The notes under the pieces are model-generated. The model did no database searches and was not told the origin of the DNA. It saw only the letters and a program-made list of their open reading frames with translations. The position numbers and the translations under genes were made by a program. Shown here piece after piece: positions 21,563-34,604 of a DNA stretch of 64,000 nt. Every line of letters begins with the position of its first letter. Positions within the stretch are counted from its first letter, which is position 1. The stretch comes from Pseudopithomyces maydicus (taxonomy: Eukaryota; Ascomycota; Dothideomycetes; Pleosporales; Didymosphaeriaceae). The stretch is from positions 620,001-684,000 of the forward strand of contig JANTUC010000010.1 in the NCBI GenBank assembly GCA_026873275.1, in the 5' to 3' direction.

Positions 21563-22604
21563 GATTGCTGTCTCCCAGGGATGTGATTTCCTTGGTGGTC
21601 TCTGTTGCTTGGTGGTGGTTGAAAAGTTCGAAGTGGCGGTCTCACGCTACATATGTGGGGAATGCGAAATTCCTCGCTTACGAGAGCGCCGGTCTTGGCG
21701 CGGCGGCGTGGGTCCCAGGCCGCCAGGCCAAAAGCCTCCAGCCTAGGAGGGCTCTCACAGACAGTGCATTATGATTGGTCATGCACAACTCTAGAATTAG
21801 GCGCCAACAATATACTATAAATCTTTGGAAAGGGTCCTCGAGGTGACAACTTCACTACGAATATAGGTTCATCATAATTATTTAGCGTTATGGATCAGCT
21901 GTGGGAAATGTTGATCGAAACAGGTCAATTGCTAAATGAAAGCAGTAATCACACCCAAGTGCCGTTCAGTCAACTTTTGCAAGGAGCATCATGAGGTCAT
22001 TAAACATCTCCACTACAGTGATGTTCCTTCAATATTCGTACATCGCTTCACGACCACATACGCTATGATACACGCTCAATGAAAGCCTACTTTTCCCCAA
22101 TCCAAGCCATCCCATAGCAAAAACCCAACCTTTGCACCAGTTCATGCATGAGAACCCAAACTCCACGCCATGACTATATAAAAAATACCAAATAGCCTAT
22201 AGATGACTCATGCCGCCAGAGAAGACAAGATGGGGAAGAAAGAATTCCAGAATTTACAACGGGTATCGCATCAGGGGTGTCCAACGCCGTGTCAAGGCAC
22301 CGATCCTTCAGGGACCGGCTGAAATAAAAGGAATGGGTATTCGAGAAATGCCAGGCGCCCATAGTCATAGGAAGTCCGAAGCGTTGGTTGCCATTCGGGT
22401 ATCCTATAGTGACAAGGGCACATTGGCGGTAGAAACAGCTGTTGTGTGAACCAACCGAGAGCGTGTTCGCGGCAGTATCTCTTGTACCACGGCCCTGGAA
22501 ACCATTCATGTGCATACAGTAGATGACAAGTGCCTCTGCAGCGTCTGGTTCCACGGCGTATGGAGAGCTAAACATCCTGCGGATACTAACAGCACGCTCC
22601 GATT
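21563..22604. other. Intergenic region, RPL10A promoter side
   Basis: About 1.0 kb between RPL10A and the RCD1 stop, both on the minus strand. The part next to RPL10A is GC-rich with an inverted CCAAT motif at 21774-21778. No gene seen. Confidence 0.5.
21774..21778 (-). promoter_or_regulatory. CCAAT box upstream of RPL10A
   Basis: The plus strand reads GATTGGTC, so the RPL10A strand carries GACCAATC. It is about 215 bp upstream of the ATG, a normal distance for a CCAAT/HAP-complex site. Single motif; function inferred. Confidence 0.3.
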
Positions 22605-23948
22605 TTAATGAAGGAGCTGCTGGTTGCCTCCAACTTCGGCCACGTTGTCTGAAAGGTTGATGAGCAACTGGGCAAGGCAACGTTTGGTTGCAGCATCGTC
22701 TCTGAGAACCGAAGAGAAGGTGGCATCGCGGAGAGGCTCAGGTAGGCATTGGCGAAGAGCTTCGCGGGCGCGTGCGTTGTCACTCAGACTTAATTTAGGT
22801 CAGTGATCTGTTTCTCTCGCATGTACTTGACCAGGGACCAATACGGCGTAGAGATACAACAGCTAAACAAGCAAGTGCCCGTAAGGTTCCATCGCAGAGC
22901 GAAAAAATGAACTTACCGAAGAAAGCAACGGACAACGTGCTTGAGCAGGCGGACAGTCTGTTGCTCGACGAGCTGGTTCACCATGTTGCTAAGCACAGTG
23001 CCCACGGCATAGAAGCGCTCATAAGTCTGGCAGATGTAGGCAAGGCCGGTGTCGTCCAACAGGATCTTCTGGACGATGAATATCGCGACAGTCTTGCTGA
23101 GTTCGGAGCCAGTCTCCATGATGCGCAGGCAGAGCGGTATGATCTCGGTGGTAAGAAGGAAGTTGATAACCTCCGAAGAGTCGTTTTTGACCAGTGCGCC
23201 AATGACACCAAGAGATGTGAGACGGAGGTACTCAAAAGGCCTACTCTTGGACGTCGTGTTGAGGAATGGGTAGAGGAACAGTGGGATGTGGGCTTGGTTG
23301 GTCAGCAGATTGTCAAAGCACGCGAAGCAATGCGGCGTACCACCCAGAAAGAGACCACGAGTTTCGGTGTGTGATGCGACGCATTGGAGGAGCGCAAGAG
23401 CATTGCATACGCGATTCGAGGCTGCAGCGGTCAATTGCGACGGGTTGAGGAGCGGGTAGACGGAGATGATCTCCTGGAGCAGCGATGCCATCACACCTGT
23501 ACACACTTAGTAGGTGCTCATTTATCAATCCCAAGTAAAGCCTACCAAAAGAGTGCCACAGGATCAAGGCAAGCTCTGGCACCTGCTCACGCTTCTTAGA
23601 CAGCTCCAGGAGTGCGGTCTCGCGCGTATTGGCCTTCATGAGCTGCGCAATCCATTCCAAAACGCGCTGGTTCTCCTCCGACATGACAGCCTGATTGTTG
23701 CCCTGGACGTCGTTGGCTGGCCCACGCGGAATTATGCCCGCGCCTGGGACCGAGGAGCCATTGTTGGCGGTCATGCGGTTGAAGTGCTGTTGTTGTGCGG
23801 CAGCGGCGGCCACAGCGGCGGCTTGGGCTTGTGCTTGATGTGCCTGCAGCTGGCCTTGCTGGTGAACTACATGGTGGGCCTGGTGCTGCTGGTGGTGCTG
23901 CGGCCAGTCGCCCGGGTACTGCTGCTGGTGCTGGTAAACGTGCTGCAT
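22605..23948 (-). CDS. RCD1: CCR4-NOT complex subunit Rcd1/Caf40 (CNOT9)
   Basis: Three exons: 23948-23546, 23496-22917 and 22788-22605. Introns are 23497-23545 and 22789-22916. The product is 388 residues. The N-terminal 75 residues are Gln/His/Ala-rich and low complexity. From about residue 100 the armadillo-type CNOT9 domain begins (RVLEWIAQLMKANTRETALL) and continues through NRVCNALALLQCVASHTETR, HIPLFLYPFLNT and LLKHVVRCFLR. It ends RLSDNARAREALRQCLPEPL ... NQQLLH. The domain is very highly conserved and binds the NOT1 scaffold and W-containing peptides in mRNA decay and repression. An upstream in-frame ATG at 24137 exists, but its extension is not family-like, so I chose the ATG at 23948. 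Confidence 0.93.
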
Positions 23949-24808
23949 TTGCGTCCGATGGGGGTGCAAGTCGTGATAGTCGTTGTGGGAGATTTGGTTG
24001 TACGATGAAATCGGTCGTTGAGAGCACTTTGGAGTGACAAGAATAGCGTATCGGGGTGAGGCGAGTAAAAGGCGCGGGGCAGTGGGTGGGCGAGCAAAGT
24101 AAAGGTGTAACGCTGCCTTGCGCACTTGAGAGCACACTGAGTGAGTTGCAGCTTAACGCACCCCGCGCACGTGCACCCTCTTGGCACCGCTAAGTGGCTC
24201 GAGCTGGCCGGGGCGGACAACGGATCTGCTTGGGGAATCCGTGGGTTGCGCCTACAGGATCCTTTTTTTCCCGGAGATCCTAATCCGGTTTTTCCCTCTC
24301 ACGTGCCTCACAGAGTGCCCTGTGGAGTGCGGGTGTATACATAGCCCAATGAAGACGGCAGCCAGGAGATCAATCACTGTGGTGTCACGCAAAGTTTGGA
24401 GCTGTAGCGAAGCGAGAATGCTTGCAATGTCTTGGCCCTCCCATCTTGAGAGCAAAACCTCACTCTATGAAACGTCATTCACAAACTTCAACTTTCCATG
24501 TCGAAACCAAATACAGCCCAAGATAAACACCATTATGTTGCTTCGAATGTTCCCCAATTACAGCAGGTGTCTATAAAGAGACCTTGCTTCAACAGAATAG
24601 TAGAACCGTCTCCATGAAGATTACAAATGAAAATCGTCCATTGCGCTTGCGTCCTACCAGGTTTCCCTGTGCGTGGACGCACACCGCAACAAAGGTACAA
24701 TAATGCAGAGAACTGCCGCTAGAATAATTATCACTTCGTCCAAATAGTTGCCAAATCCCGTCAAAACGCCTCGCTTGCTCGTTGCCAACAGTCGGCCCAC
24801 CTCCACTC
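23949..24808. other. Intergenic region upstream of RCD1
   Basis: 860 bp between the RCD1 start and the KIN1 stop, both on the minus strand. The part near RCD1 is probably 5' leader. No gene seen. Confidence 0.5.
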
Positions 24809-27800
24809 TCATAGCCGCAGCTCGTGGAGAATGGTTTGCGCCATATTCTTATACTGCCATGTCCCCCCATCAACTTTCTTGAACTGTATACCATGCAATT
24901 GCAAAAGTGGCACTTTCACAATGAGTATTTCAAACACGAGCATCATGCTCCCGCCGAGATCATTTTGCACGTGTGTCGACGTCTCGCCAGGAGGTACGGT
25001 GCGGCCAGAGCGCGGCTGCCTGTCTTCCTTGTCCTCACCACTAGCGTCAGATTCGTCTGTGTTGGTGTAACTACGATCCGCCATGGAAGGCCGACCTCGT
25101 CCGGATTTTGGCGTCTGAGGAAGCTTCTGCTGTTCCCTGAAATCATCCCGGTCTCGATTGAACACGCCTGCAAAGCTTCTCCGACGATGCCCAGCACTCG
25201 TGGGAGGGTTGGCTGAAGTTGGCGAAGCGGGTTCGATACTGGGTACATGTCTGCATTTGAAACCACCCTTGATCTCGTTGTATGTGACACCAAGCTGATC
25301 CAGAACGCGAATTATGTCGGATTGTATGAATGAGAGCGGTTTGCTGCTGGTGGTCGAGACGCTGAACAGGCCTTTAAGGAAAACAGGCTTGACATCAGGG
25401 CTTCGACTGGTTTCAGCTTTGGTCTGCGCCAGTTCAGCGTCGGTCTCTTCAGGAACATTTGCCTCTCTAGCCTGCTCCCTTCGTGCTCGGCGAGCCTGAA
25501 TGCTCTCTCTACGAGCGTGACCCAAACTCTTAGTACGAGCAGTTGCATTAGGACGCGGGCTCCCAGACAAATCCTCAGAAGCAGCATCGTTTGTCAATTT
25601 AGCTTGCGGGTTGTTAAGGCTCGATCGGTCGGATCCGCTAGTTGGTGGAGGGTTGCCCGGGTCCTCAGACGATCGTCCTCTACGACTCAACCTTCTGCGG
25701 AGGTCAGCACCGTTGACACTAGTAGAACGACCAAGAGCCTTTAACCTCTTAGTAGTACTATTAGAGCTACTTGGCATTGGTGGAGACAGCAATTCTGGTT
25801 GATTCGCATCGCTTGGCTGCAAGTGCGAAGCTGACTGGTTGGCACGGTCTCGTGTCCTCCTGACGCTGAAGCCTCTCTTAGGAACACTTGCGGGTTCTGA
25901 AGGACCAGAAACAGCAACGGCTGGTGTCGGCGGTGCCTCTGTTCGCTCGCGGTCAGGGTTTCTATACTTCCTCGTACTAAAACGGCGAAGAAGCCCTGCA
26001 GCCGCGCTCTCTTTTTTGGGATGTTCGGCTGGAGGCGAAATGATCGCCGGAGAGACAGGAGGGTCTTTCAAATTAAGTCTTTGCAGAGTGTCCGTCACCT
26101 CATCCTCTCCGTGTGTTCGCGCTCTCGGGCGAGACCGTCCTCCCGTCTTTTCACCTTGCATCTCGTATGTTGAGCTGTTTGTGTACGCAGCTTCGGGAGC
26201 GGGCAGATCTGGTATCTTCAACGGCTTTTCATCGGAGCTTTGGGAAACTGGTGGCGCTCCTGGGTTGGCTGCAAGGCGCTCGCGGTCTCTCTGCTCCCGT
26301 ACTAGAAAATAGACAGACATAAGAGGGTTATAAGCGTTGATAGGATCCAGTCCGCGCTGCAAATCTTCTGAAGATGACATGGGCAATTGCTCCCTGCTTG
26401 AAATTGAGTTTCTCCGTTTGTAGAAATCAAACATCCCTCTCTTCTTTTCAGCCTCGGGGGTTTGGGCCGTTGTCTTGCGAGCAGCCAGGCGCACTGCCCG
26501 ACTGTATTCATCAGAAGACAAGATCTGAGTGAGCTGCGCCTTGATATACTCGGCAGAGCCGAAATCGAACCCAGTCATTTTCTCAATAATTTCATCGTCG
26601 AGAGGAAGTTGCAGTGGCTCGCGATGAGGTAGATAGTTCTCAGGTGGTGTATTGAAGCCTTTCGTCAACCAAGGATGTGACATGATTTCCGTCAATGTGA
26701 TACGCTGAGCAGGGTCGGTTTGCAGCATTCTGTGGATGAGATTCCGACATTCTACATTGATTAGAAAAAGATTCCAACCCCAGCATGTGTAAACTTACCA
26801 GTTGAGAGCCAAGGGGGATAGTCAACATGGCCTTTCTTGATCTTGGCGTGCAATTGCGGCATGCTCTGGTCGTCGAAAGGTACTTTTCCGCATACCAGAA
26901 CGTAGAGCACAATCCCGAAACTCCATATATCGACCTCTGGGCCGGTGTATTGCTTGGCCTGCAGCAATTCTGGGGCTGCGAAATACAAGCTGCCGCAGAA
27001 TGTTTTCAACAAATTTCGGGGTGAGAACAAGTTGCTCAAGCCAAAATCAATGATTTTGATGTCGCCAGTCTTGCTGATGAGGATGTTCTCAATTTTCAAG
27101 TCCCTGTGAACGATGCTGTTACGGTGACAGTAGTCCAGGGCGCTGGCGATCTGACGAGCAAACTTGCGAGCCTGTTTCTCCTTGAGGCGACCGTGCGAGA
27201 TGATGTAGTCTAGCATCTGCCCTCCATTTACATACTCAAACAGCATGTACCAGTGGTAGTTTGTGCGGACGACATCGCGCATGCCACAGATGTAGGGGTG
27301 GTCCAAGAGTTGGACTATGGCAGCCTCACGCGCAGTTCGCACCTCTTTGGAATGGTCTGCGCGCTCTCGATCAGCTTGGCTGGTGTGCTGATCAGTCGAC
27401 TGTCGAGGCACGATCTTTACGGCAACCTGTGGCGGTTAGCAATTCGTTCGGGGGGATGACGCAGACCACGACTTACGGATTCTCCAGACTCAGCCTGCTT
27501 TGCAAGCTTGACTTTGCCCATGCTGCCCGCACCAATGGTCTTGCCCAGTATCCATTGCCCCGTCTTCGGGGCGGTGATGCTTGTCCGCCGTCTAGGCTGG
27601 GTGGCCTGTGCCCCGGTCCTCGAGGCATCGGTTGCTACGCCATTGATGGGCATGGCGGAGGCAGTGGAGGCGTCTGACGCATAGCGGTTATGGCCTCGCC
27701 GCGTCGACTCGGTGCGGGCCGGGGTCGGGGCAGCACGGTCCCTCGACTCGCTGCGACGGGTGTTGTTCGCGTTCGCCAGGTTGGACTGCTCGAAGTCGCG

Positions 27801-27995
27801 ACGGCCGACGCTGGCTAGGTTGGGTTGCTGGGCGGGCGTGCGAGGGTGCGAGTGCGGCACGGACTGGGGGCTCGGACGTGTCGTCGTCGACTGCGAGCGA
27901 TGCGGGCGGTCCGAAGGGCTGGGTTGGGCGTGAGGACGGCGTGCACTGGAGTGGGAGCGCACAACGGCGGGCGATGAAGGTGCAGGCGCTGACAT
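24809..27995 (-). CDS. KIN1: Serine/threonine kinase Kin1 (MARK/PAR-1 family)
   Basis: Three exons: 27995-27477, 27426-26799 and 26751-24809. Introns are 27427-27476 and 26752-26798. The product is 1029 residues. A Ser/Pro-rich N-terminus precedes the kinase domain at about 142-415: glycine loop GKTIGAGSMGK, VAVK lysine, catalytic loop HRDLKIEN (about 280), DFGLSN, and activation segment KTFCGSLYFAAPE, which has the Thr phosphorylated in MARK kinases. A long disordered middle follows. The last 45 or so residues form a KA1 domain (LVFEILIVKVPLLQLHGIQF ... ILHELRL), which binds acidic membrane lipid and autoinhibits. Family members act at the cell cortex in polarity, septation and exocytosis. 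Confidence 0.95.
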
Positions 27996-28550
27996 GGTTG
28001 CTGGCGGGCTGGGGTGGTGCGCAGGGAGCAGTTGTCGACCTGGTTAATTTGGCGCACCGAGCGCCGTTGTCGAGATGGCGAGGGGCAGCCGAGGACCGAC
28101 GAGTCTGCTGCTCTGGGGATGCGGTCGTAGAGGTGATGGCAAGATGCACAGCTGGTTACAACCTTGGCAGCGCGATTGAGCTGGCGGCTTTCAGGGAGGC
28201 AGGGCCTACACGGGCATGACGGCACGGGAGCCTTTCGGGCACTGCCAGCGGGGCTCCAGCGGACAGCAGCGCGACGGCGGCGACGGCGACGGCTGGGCGC
28301 AGCGAGTTGAGCAGCAAAGCTGGAGGCGGCGACGCGAGGGGGAGCGGCGGGATAAGGACGAAGCTCCCTCTGCTGACTACCGCGTCTACGGCCTCTTCTC
28401 GCTGACTACGACATTCACGAGCGCCTCGACGCTGGATACGGTAGCCGCCTTGTTAGTCTATGCTCACTTGGGGCCGTGGGGCAGCCAACCTGGATGCGGG
28501 CTGCCCAACCCGTGCCTGGGCCAATTTCACTCCAGTCGGCTCCTCCATGG

Positions 28551-28585
28551 CAGCGGCAGCGGCAGTGGCAGCGGTGGCAGTGGCA
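28551..28585. repeat. GGCAGC-type hexanucleotide repeat
   Basis: Imperfect repeats of GGCAGC/GGCAGT in the divergent KIN1/GPATCH1-like promoter region. Confidence 0.7.
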
Positions 28586-28650
28586 TGCTGTGTCCAATAC
28601 CCCGGGGCAGATACAGTGCGCATGCAGCCCTTCTGCGCACAGTACACTGT

Positions 28651-28677
28651 ACACATACACACGCACGCACGCACGCC
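28651..28677. repeat. ACAC/ACGC microsatellite
   Basis: A run of ACACATACACACGC followed by ACGC tetranucleotide units in the KIN1/GPATCH1-like promoter region. Alternating purine-pyrimidine DNA of this kind can adopt Z-form. Confidence 0.75.
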
Positions 28678-29353
28678 CGCATACAGTACACGCTCAGGGT
28701 CTCTCTGCATCCACGCCTCGTCGTGCGCGACAACAACCCGGTTGCCTCGACGCGGAGACGCTATGGATTAGGCTAATCCAGGCACGGCTCAGCATTGGCA
28801 TACATCATCGCTGCCTCAGGCCAACGCGGCCGTCGCTTGTTGCCATTGCCGCTGCGAAGCATTTGCACGCGCAACAGTGGGCAGGTGGACTGGACTGCAG
28901 ACTGCAGTGGGCGACGTACACCCACGCCGGCCTCTACTCTGCCCTTTCTCGTGGTCGAGCTTCGCGACCCGTGTACACGTGTGCGACCACAGACTGCGCC
29001 GTCGATGTGCGGTGGCTGAGACCCATAACATCGTGTTTATTGGCATCCGATGCATCCATGGTCCGAAATGTACACGCTCGCAAAATCCCTTCCTCTGCAA
29101 TAGATGGGCCATCACACGCAGCTAAGAGAGGAAGAAGAAAAAACGTACACCACGCCTTTGCAATTGCTCACAAGTGCAGGTGCACTGTCTGGATTATGTA
29201 ATACGCGAGTCCCCGGCCTCCAGAAGTTCACATGCACGCCTACGACTCAAACATTCAACTATCCAGCGTGTACCTGCAACCCGCCAGGACTGACATGTGG
29301 CCATGTCCTAGAAGCACCTAGTCGTACAGCTGCAACCTGTATCCAACAACACA

Positions 29354-31539
29354 ATGTCGTACAAGCGGCCTCGCGAGACCTCGCCCCCAGGCTCCCAAAA
29401 GCGCCGTCATCATGAGGACACGGCCCCGCCCACCATCGCATTGGGCACAGAGGTGCCCCTGGACGAGATGGACGACGACGACACATTTGTACCAGTTTGG
29501 AAGCAGACCGTGACCGACGACCGTGGTCGGAGAAGGCTTCACGGCGCATTCACGGGTGGTTTCAGTGCAGGGTAAGCTACAGAGCCATTCCGTCCGCGAA
29601 CGCTGGGCTTCTTACTCTGCTAAGATATTTTAACACAGTTGGATCTAAAGAAGGATGGGCCCCCAAAGCATTCGTTTCGTCGCGATCGAACCGCAACAAG
29701 GACACCCTACAGCGCGCCGAGGACTTCATGGACGACGAGGATAAAGCAGAGGCCGCGGAATCCCGAGATTTGGAGACTGCACAGTCTGTTGCCACCATTG
29801 GGCGTGTTGGAGACAATCCAACGGACACTTTGTTTGGACTTTTCGTGACCGAAGAAGAAACCATGGGCGTCAGGATCGCTCAGAAGATGGGTTGGCGGCG
29901 AGATCAGGGCGTAGGCCGAAAGGTCCGCAGAACTGCTCGCTTGGTTGGTAGCCGGGAAGATGACAGTTCGAATTCGGGCCATCTGTTCGCGCCGCAGGAC
30001 TCTCGTATGATGTCGGCGGTGTCAGAGATGGTTAATCGTAAGGGGTTAGGCTATCAGTCAGAGGCACGACTTGGAACAACTCAAGATAAAGAACCTGAGG
30101 ATCGGCCAATGTTGGCGCTCCCATTTCTGGAAGGCTCGTCAAGATCAAAGGGGCTCAAGAAGCCCGCACCGAAAAAGTCGTCATTTGGGGTGGGCGTGTT
30201 GAACGACACAGGCTCGGATGATGAAGATCCTTACGAGCTTGGCCCAAAAATCACCTTCAACAAGACCATAGGCAAAGCCAAGAAAGCTAAGAAACCGAGC
30301 AAATTTGCCCAATCCGGCACAGGTGACCAGCATGTTTTCAAGTCGAAGAAGGCATCTGGGCAATTTTCCGGCATCTCTCGACAGTCGTATGATGGCAAAC
30401 CCCCACTTTCCGGGTTCATGCTGGTCATTGAACCTGTCAATTTGGCACGCAAGAAGAAACATCCACCAGCGAAAATCCCTGCTGGATGGAAATCCTCAAA
30501 GTCCGTCGCTCAACCCGAGGAGACGCAGAATTATCAGTCAGTCTCTGATGCTGCAAAGTCGTCCACGCTTGACGCGCGTGCTCGAGCATCGCTATTGGGC
30601 GAGTCAATGTTACCCGGGAAATCTGTCTTCGATTTCATACCAAAAGATGTTCGAGACCGTCTAGCCAGCATGACAGGCAAGAGCAATCTTCCCCAGGGCC
30701 GGGGCGAAGGTGCTCCGGAGGGGTATCAAGATCCCAAAAGCTCAAAAGCAAAGGATCTCTGGACTTTTGTCCCTGTTCTAGATAAGGGCACTGCAGCCGC
30801 TGCTTTGGCTAAAGGTGCCACTGGATGGATGCCCTATGCTGAGGACCTGAAAAAGCGAGCCAGATATGTCGGCTTCCTCGAGCTTCGAGCTGGTATGAAG
30901 AACAGTCTTCCCGAGCGAGCGGAGAACATGCCTGTGTCTGAATGGGCCAAAGAGCTTCAAGAGTTTGCGCACGCTGCCGAAGTTTTCAAGCCAACCACTG
31001 GCATTATGGCTTCTCGTTTCACGTCTTCGACATCCTCCAGTCTCCCCGGTACTGCTGACAATACCGGTGAAAGTCATCTCCGGCAGAAAGCTTCCAAACC
31101 AGAAGACCCAGCGGAGCAAGCTGCGAAGCTGGGCATGTACGGTCCCATGACGCGAAGCAGCTTCCCGTTCTACCCGTCACGGCTCCTATGCAAGCGCTTC
31201 AATGTCAAACCCCCTCCAGACATGCCTCATGACGCCGATGCCGATTCCGATAAGTACGGTTTCCGCAGCAAGACTCAAGAAGCCGTGAACAAATCTGCCA
31301 TGGACAAATTGCTGCACGAGGTTCTAACAAAAGGTGGGCCAGCGTTGCACCGCCCTGCTTGGATGGGCATCCCTTCTCAAGAACCCGCCTCCGCGACGCA
31401 GTTATCTGCTGCGGCGCCCGTGTCAGATGCAGGGCACGCGGTTGTTGATGTAGAGAAGAATGATGCATTGGATAAGGAGCGTCCCTCGGATGACGTATTC
31501 AAATCTATATTTGGAGACGACGACGACGGTGACCAGTAA
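29354..31539 (+). CDS. G-patch domain protein, GPATCH1-like
   Basis: Two exons, 29354-29571 and 29625-31539, with intron 29572-29624. The product is 710 residues. The intron falls inside the conserved N-terminal (DUF1604) block, joining GRRRLHGAFTGGFSAG to YFNTVGSKEGWAPKAF. A G-patch follows near residues 155-210 (GVRIAQKMGWRRDQGVG ... KGLGY). The middle carries the PPLSGF-type segment and ARASLLGESMLPGKSVFDF; the C-terminal half has the MASRFTSS and RPSDDVFKSIFGDDDD elements usual for this family. Human GPATCH1 associates with the spliceosome, and G-patches activate DEAH helicases. A nuclear splicing-linked role is inferred from the family. Confidence 0.88.
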
Positions 31540-32065
31540 GCCTACTGTATTTGGAGACAGTGCTAGGAAACGCTATCCATACTAAGTGGCAGACATATGC
31601 CTCTCTAAATTTACAAATATTGAATTAATCCAGTACATTCGATTTGGTTCATGATTACCAAGCACATTGCACTATCGTGATAGCCCACCAATCTAATTCC
31701 CTTACGCTTCAGAGACCATATCATGATCCGAGACCATATCATGAACTTCATTTAGGCTTCATCCCTTACCGTTGATCGCTCCCATTCGCACTCCCTGCGA
31801 TTACATCATGTTGCCGGTTGAATCACCTTTGAGCATCCTACGTTGATCTCATTATGGAATAAATATTTGCACGCCAAGCAACAAAGATTCATGGATTCAA
31901 ATCAAAAACCAATGTCATATCTTGCTTTTGAATCATAATGGCATCGTAAAACCTATTCTCCAGCCTCAACGAATAAAACCCGTATCCACAGCCGTGAAAA
32001 TAGCATCTTTTTGCTGGCCGTCACTTTTCGTTCTGTTTTCTGCGTCTCGACATTCCATGCGCCTC
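31540..32065. other. Convergent intergenic region
   Basis: 526 bp between the GPATCH1-like stop and the SHE4 stop. A/T-rich; contains one 15-bp direct repeat pair (31712-31744). No gene seen. Confidence 0.55.
31712..31744. repeat. 15-bp direct repeat pair
   Basis: Two perfect copies of GAGACCATATCATGA at 18-bp spacing in the convergent 3' region. Likely a small local duplication. Confidence 0.8.
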
Positions 32066-34604
32066 TCACGCTTGACCCAACAGGATCTTCAACGTCTCCA
32101 CACCCAGCCCTAGCACAACCTGGCTCCTACTCTCCTTGAGCAATGTCCGCAGAGCACCCTCTCCACCCTTTGCTTTCACGGCGTCGATGCCTTTGGGGCC
32201 TATGGCAATGACTTCGCGCACACAGGCCACGCCTCGGTGGCGGATGTCCTCACTCTCGTCGCGGCAGAGCCCTTCGAATCGTTAGCACAGATGCCATCAA
32301 AAGATCCAGAAATCCCATCATAGCTACTGAATCTGGGAATTTGCGATAGCCAAACTACTTACCAAGCAAAAAGTCCACACCCTTATCCAATTTTAGCAGC
32401 TCAATAACTGCCAGATCGATCGAAAGCAGCATAGCCAAAGCACCACCCGCTGCACTGCGCGTAGGTGCATCTTCAACGTCCGTAAGTGCGCAGAGAAGAT
32501 GCAACCTCTTCCCTGCCCGCGGGCTTCCATCCGCGAATTTCTCCGCGCAGACTGGAGATGCCATGAGATTGCACAACAACTCCGTGCTCGCCCTAGTCAG
32601 CATCTTGTTCTGGCTCAGCAGCAAATCATCCACCACAGTGTCAAACGCGGAGCGGATTATAGCATCTTGAGTAGTTTGATCCATCGATGCAAGATTCGTA
32701 AGCGCGAGGAGGGACTCGAACGCGTGGAGCTGCCACATTGAAGCCTCGGTCTGGGAGAGAAGGGACCTGAGTGGTCGGAGGACAGAGTGCGACGGGAATG
32801 CCGGGGTGAATATATGCGTGGGGTTGGTACTGATCAAGATTTTGGATAATGCCTGTGCCGCCTGTGACGAGGAGTTTGGCGAGTATTTGTCCGTACTGGG
32901 AGAGGATGTGATTGTGTCGTAAATCTGTACGAGCAACTTGATAGCGCCTTGCTGGGCGAGAGTCGGGCGTGATTTCGCATCGTTAGAGAGGGAGAGGAAG
33001 ATGGATGTTATGTGCGAGAGGGCGGTGGGAGAGGCTTTCTTTGCGATGAAAACCAGTAGAGGGACAACACCGGCCTCGAGAACACGTTTGCATCGTACAG
33101 CAGTGTGGGCATCATCTAGCAATGGATCTGAAACCGATGGCTTTTCCACGTTTGCGTATGCTTTGAGCTGTGCCATGCGTTTCTCTTCTTCAGATTGAAC
33201 GGGTGGATATGCTGTTAAGTTGACGAAAATGGTGAGCCCACCAAAGAGAATATTCGGGCTATTCGCAGCATCCATCATGCTTTCGGTAAGACGTTTGAGA
33301 AATTTAGGCGATTTCGAGAGGTCTTCGCGGATTTTGGGCTGCAGTGAGGCGTACGCGAGACCTTCAATCGAGTCTTGCTTGCCAGATGCGTCAGAAGAGA
33401 TGACCATACTTTTGAAGCTGGCGATTAAATCCTCCTGGTCTACTTTCCCGGGTGTAACAATGACAGGTCCTTCCGACGAGGGCTGTTCCTCGCCCAATTT
33501 GACCAATACGAGAGCGGCGAGGTTTGCACGCTTCTTGTCTGGGCAATTGGCAACATGATCTTCGAGCCATGTTCTGCAATGTCGGTTGATGGCATCGCGA
33601 CAGTTTTTATCGATGCATGCGGCGCTGATGAGTTCCAGGGCGGCTTGTTCTAACTTTGTACTATTTTTGCCCTCTACGAGGGGCACAAGAGTACTGATGA
33701 AGCCTTCAGATAGGAAAAGCTCTGCCGCGGCTTTTACCGTGATGGGAAAGATAGCAGCTGCAGCCGAGAATGCGACAACTAATTCGTCCGCGATAGACTT
33801 TTGTACACGAGAAATAACGTATTTCGAGATGAGATCCTGTGCTGTGTTGGGAGCCAATTCGAAGAGCTTGATAGTCGCTAATGTGGCCTGGCTACGGAGG
33901 CTGTTCGGGAGTCGGATGTCAAGACTCGCAAGAATAACATCGAAGCTGTCTGCATCGATTATTCCATGCAGATCCTGCGCATGGTGAGCCAGCAGCTGTG
34001 CAACGCCCTTCATCGCTCGTTCTGGATGCTCGAGCGCCTCCTCCATCATCATAGCCAGACTAAGCATGAAGCAATCTCGATGACCTTGCACAAACGCCTC
34101 ATCGCTCTCCCACACGGCGCGATTAAGAAGCACCTTCAGAAGCCCGTCGATGCTATCATCCCCGCGTTCAAATAGCTCATAGTAGGCTTGGGTGGGGTGC
34201 TCCTTCACGAATCCAGCGAGCCACCGCTGCGCTCCCCCATGCTGCAGCAGCTCTCCGGTGACTTGATCAAGGAGGTCGTCTTCACCTTTGATATCGTACA
34301 GAATTTCCATCGCCTGCTCCGCCTCTTTTGCACCCAGGCCCTTCGTCTTGATAAGCTTCAGTGCCTTGTCGCCATTACTCTCATCCTTGCTCTTGACCCA
34401 ATCCTTACATACACCAAGAAGCTCTCTCTTTTCTTCTTCTTCCCTGAGGGTAACCCATGCTTGCTTGACAAGTGCGTGCTCCGGCGCGATCGTAGTGGCC
34501 TGGCGTAGTAGACGAGCCGCGTCCGACAATTGGCCGGATCGGGCGTTATCTATGGCCTGCTGTGCAAGCTGCACAGCCTGGTCTGTCTCGGAAGTCGAGG
34601 ACAT
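32066..34604 (-). CDS. SHE4: UCS-domain myosin chaperone (She4/UNC-45/Cro1)
   Basis: Two exons, 34604-32363 and 32271-32066, with intron 32272-32362. The product is 815 residues. The N-terminus begins MSSTSETDQAVQLAQQ and is TPR-like and helical (SGQLSDAARLLRQATTIAPE). The remainder is a long armadillo-type array: FEVILA-like helices, DAANSPNILFGGLTIFVNLT and SHITSIFLSLSNDAKSRPTL. The last exon supplies GLCRDESEDIRHRGVACVRE and the end ETLKILLGQA. FGGLTIFVNLT and the following charged stretch match the UCS canyon region that binds myosin motor domains. The family folds class II and V myosins and is needed for actin rings and transport; Podospora CRO1 mutants fail at the syncytial-to-cellular transition. 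Confidence 0.9.

Larger units (their letters stand above)
27996..29353. other. Divergent promoter region KIN1 / GPATCH1-like
   Basis: 1.36 kb, GC-rich, between two head-to-head genes. It holds a GGCAGC-type repeat (28551-28585) and a CA/ACGC microsatellite (28651-28677). Several long open frames exist in this GC-rich DNA but have low-complexity, non-protein-like translations. Confidence 0.55.

Noticed and set aside
23596..24135. Long frames overlapping RCD1 exon 1 on both strands
   Set aside because: Shadow frames created by the CAG/CAC-rich code for the Gln/His-rich N-terminus.
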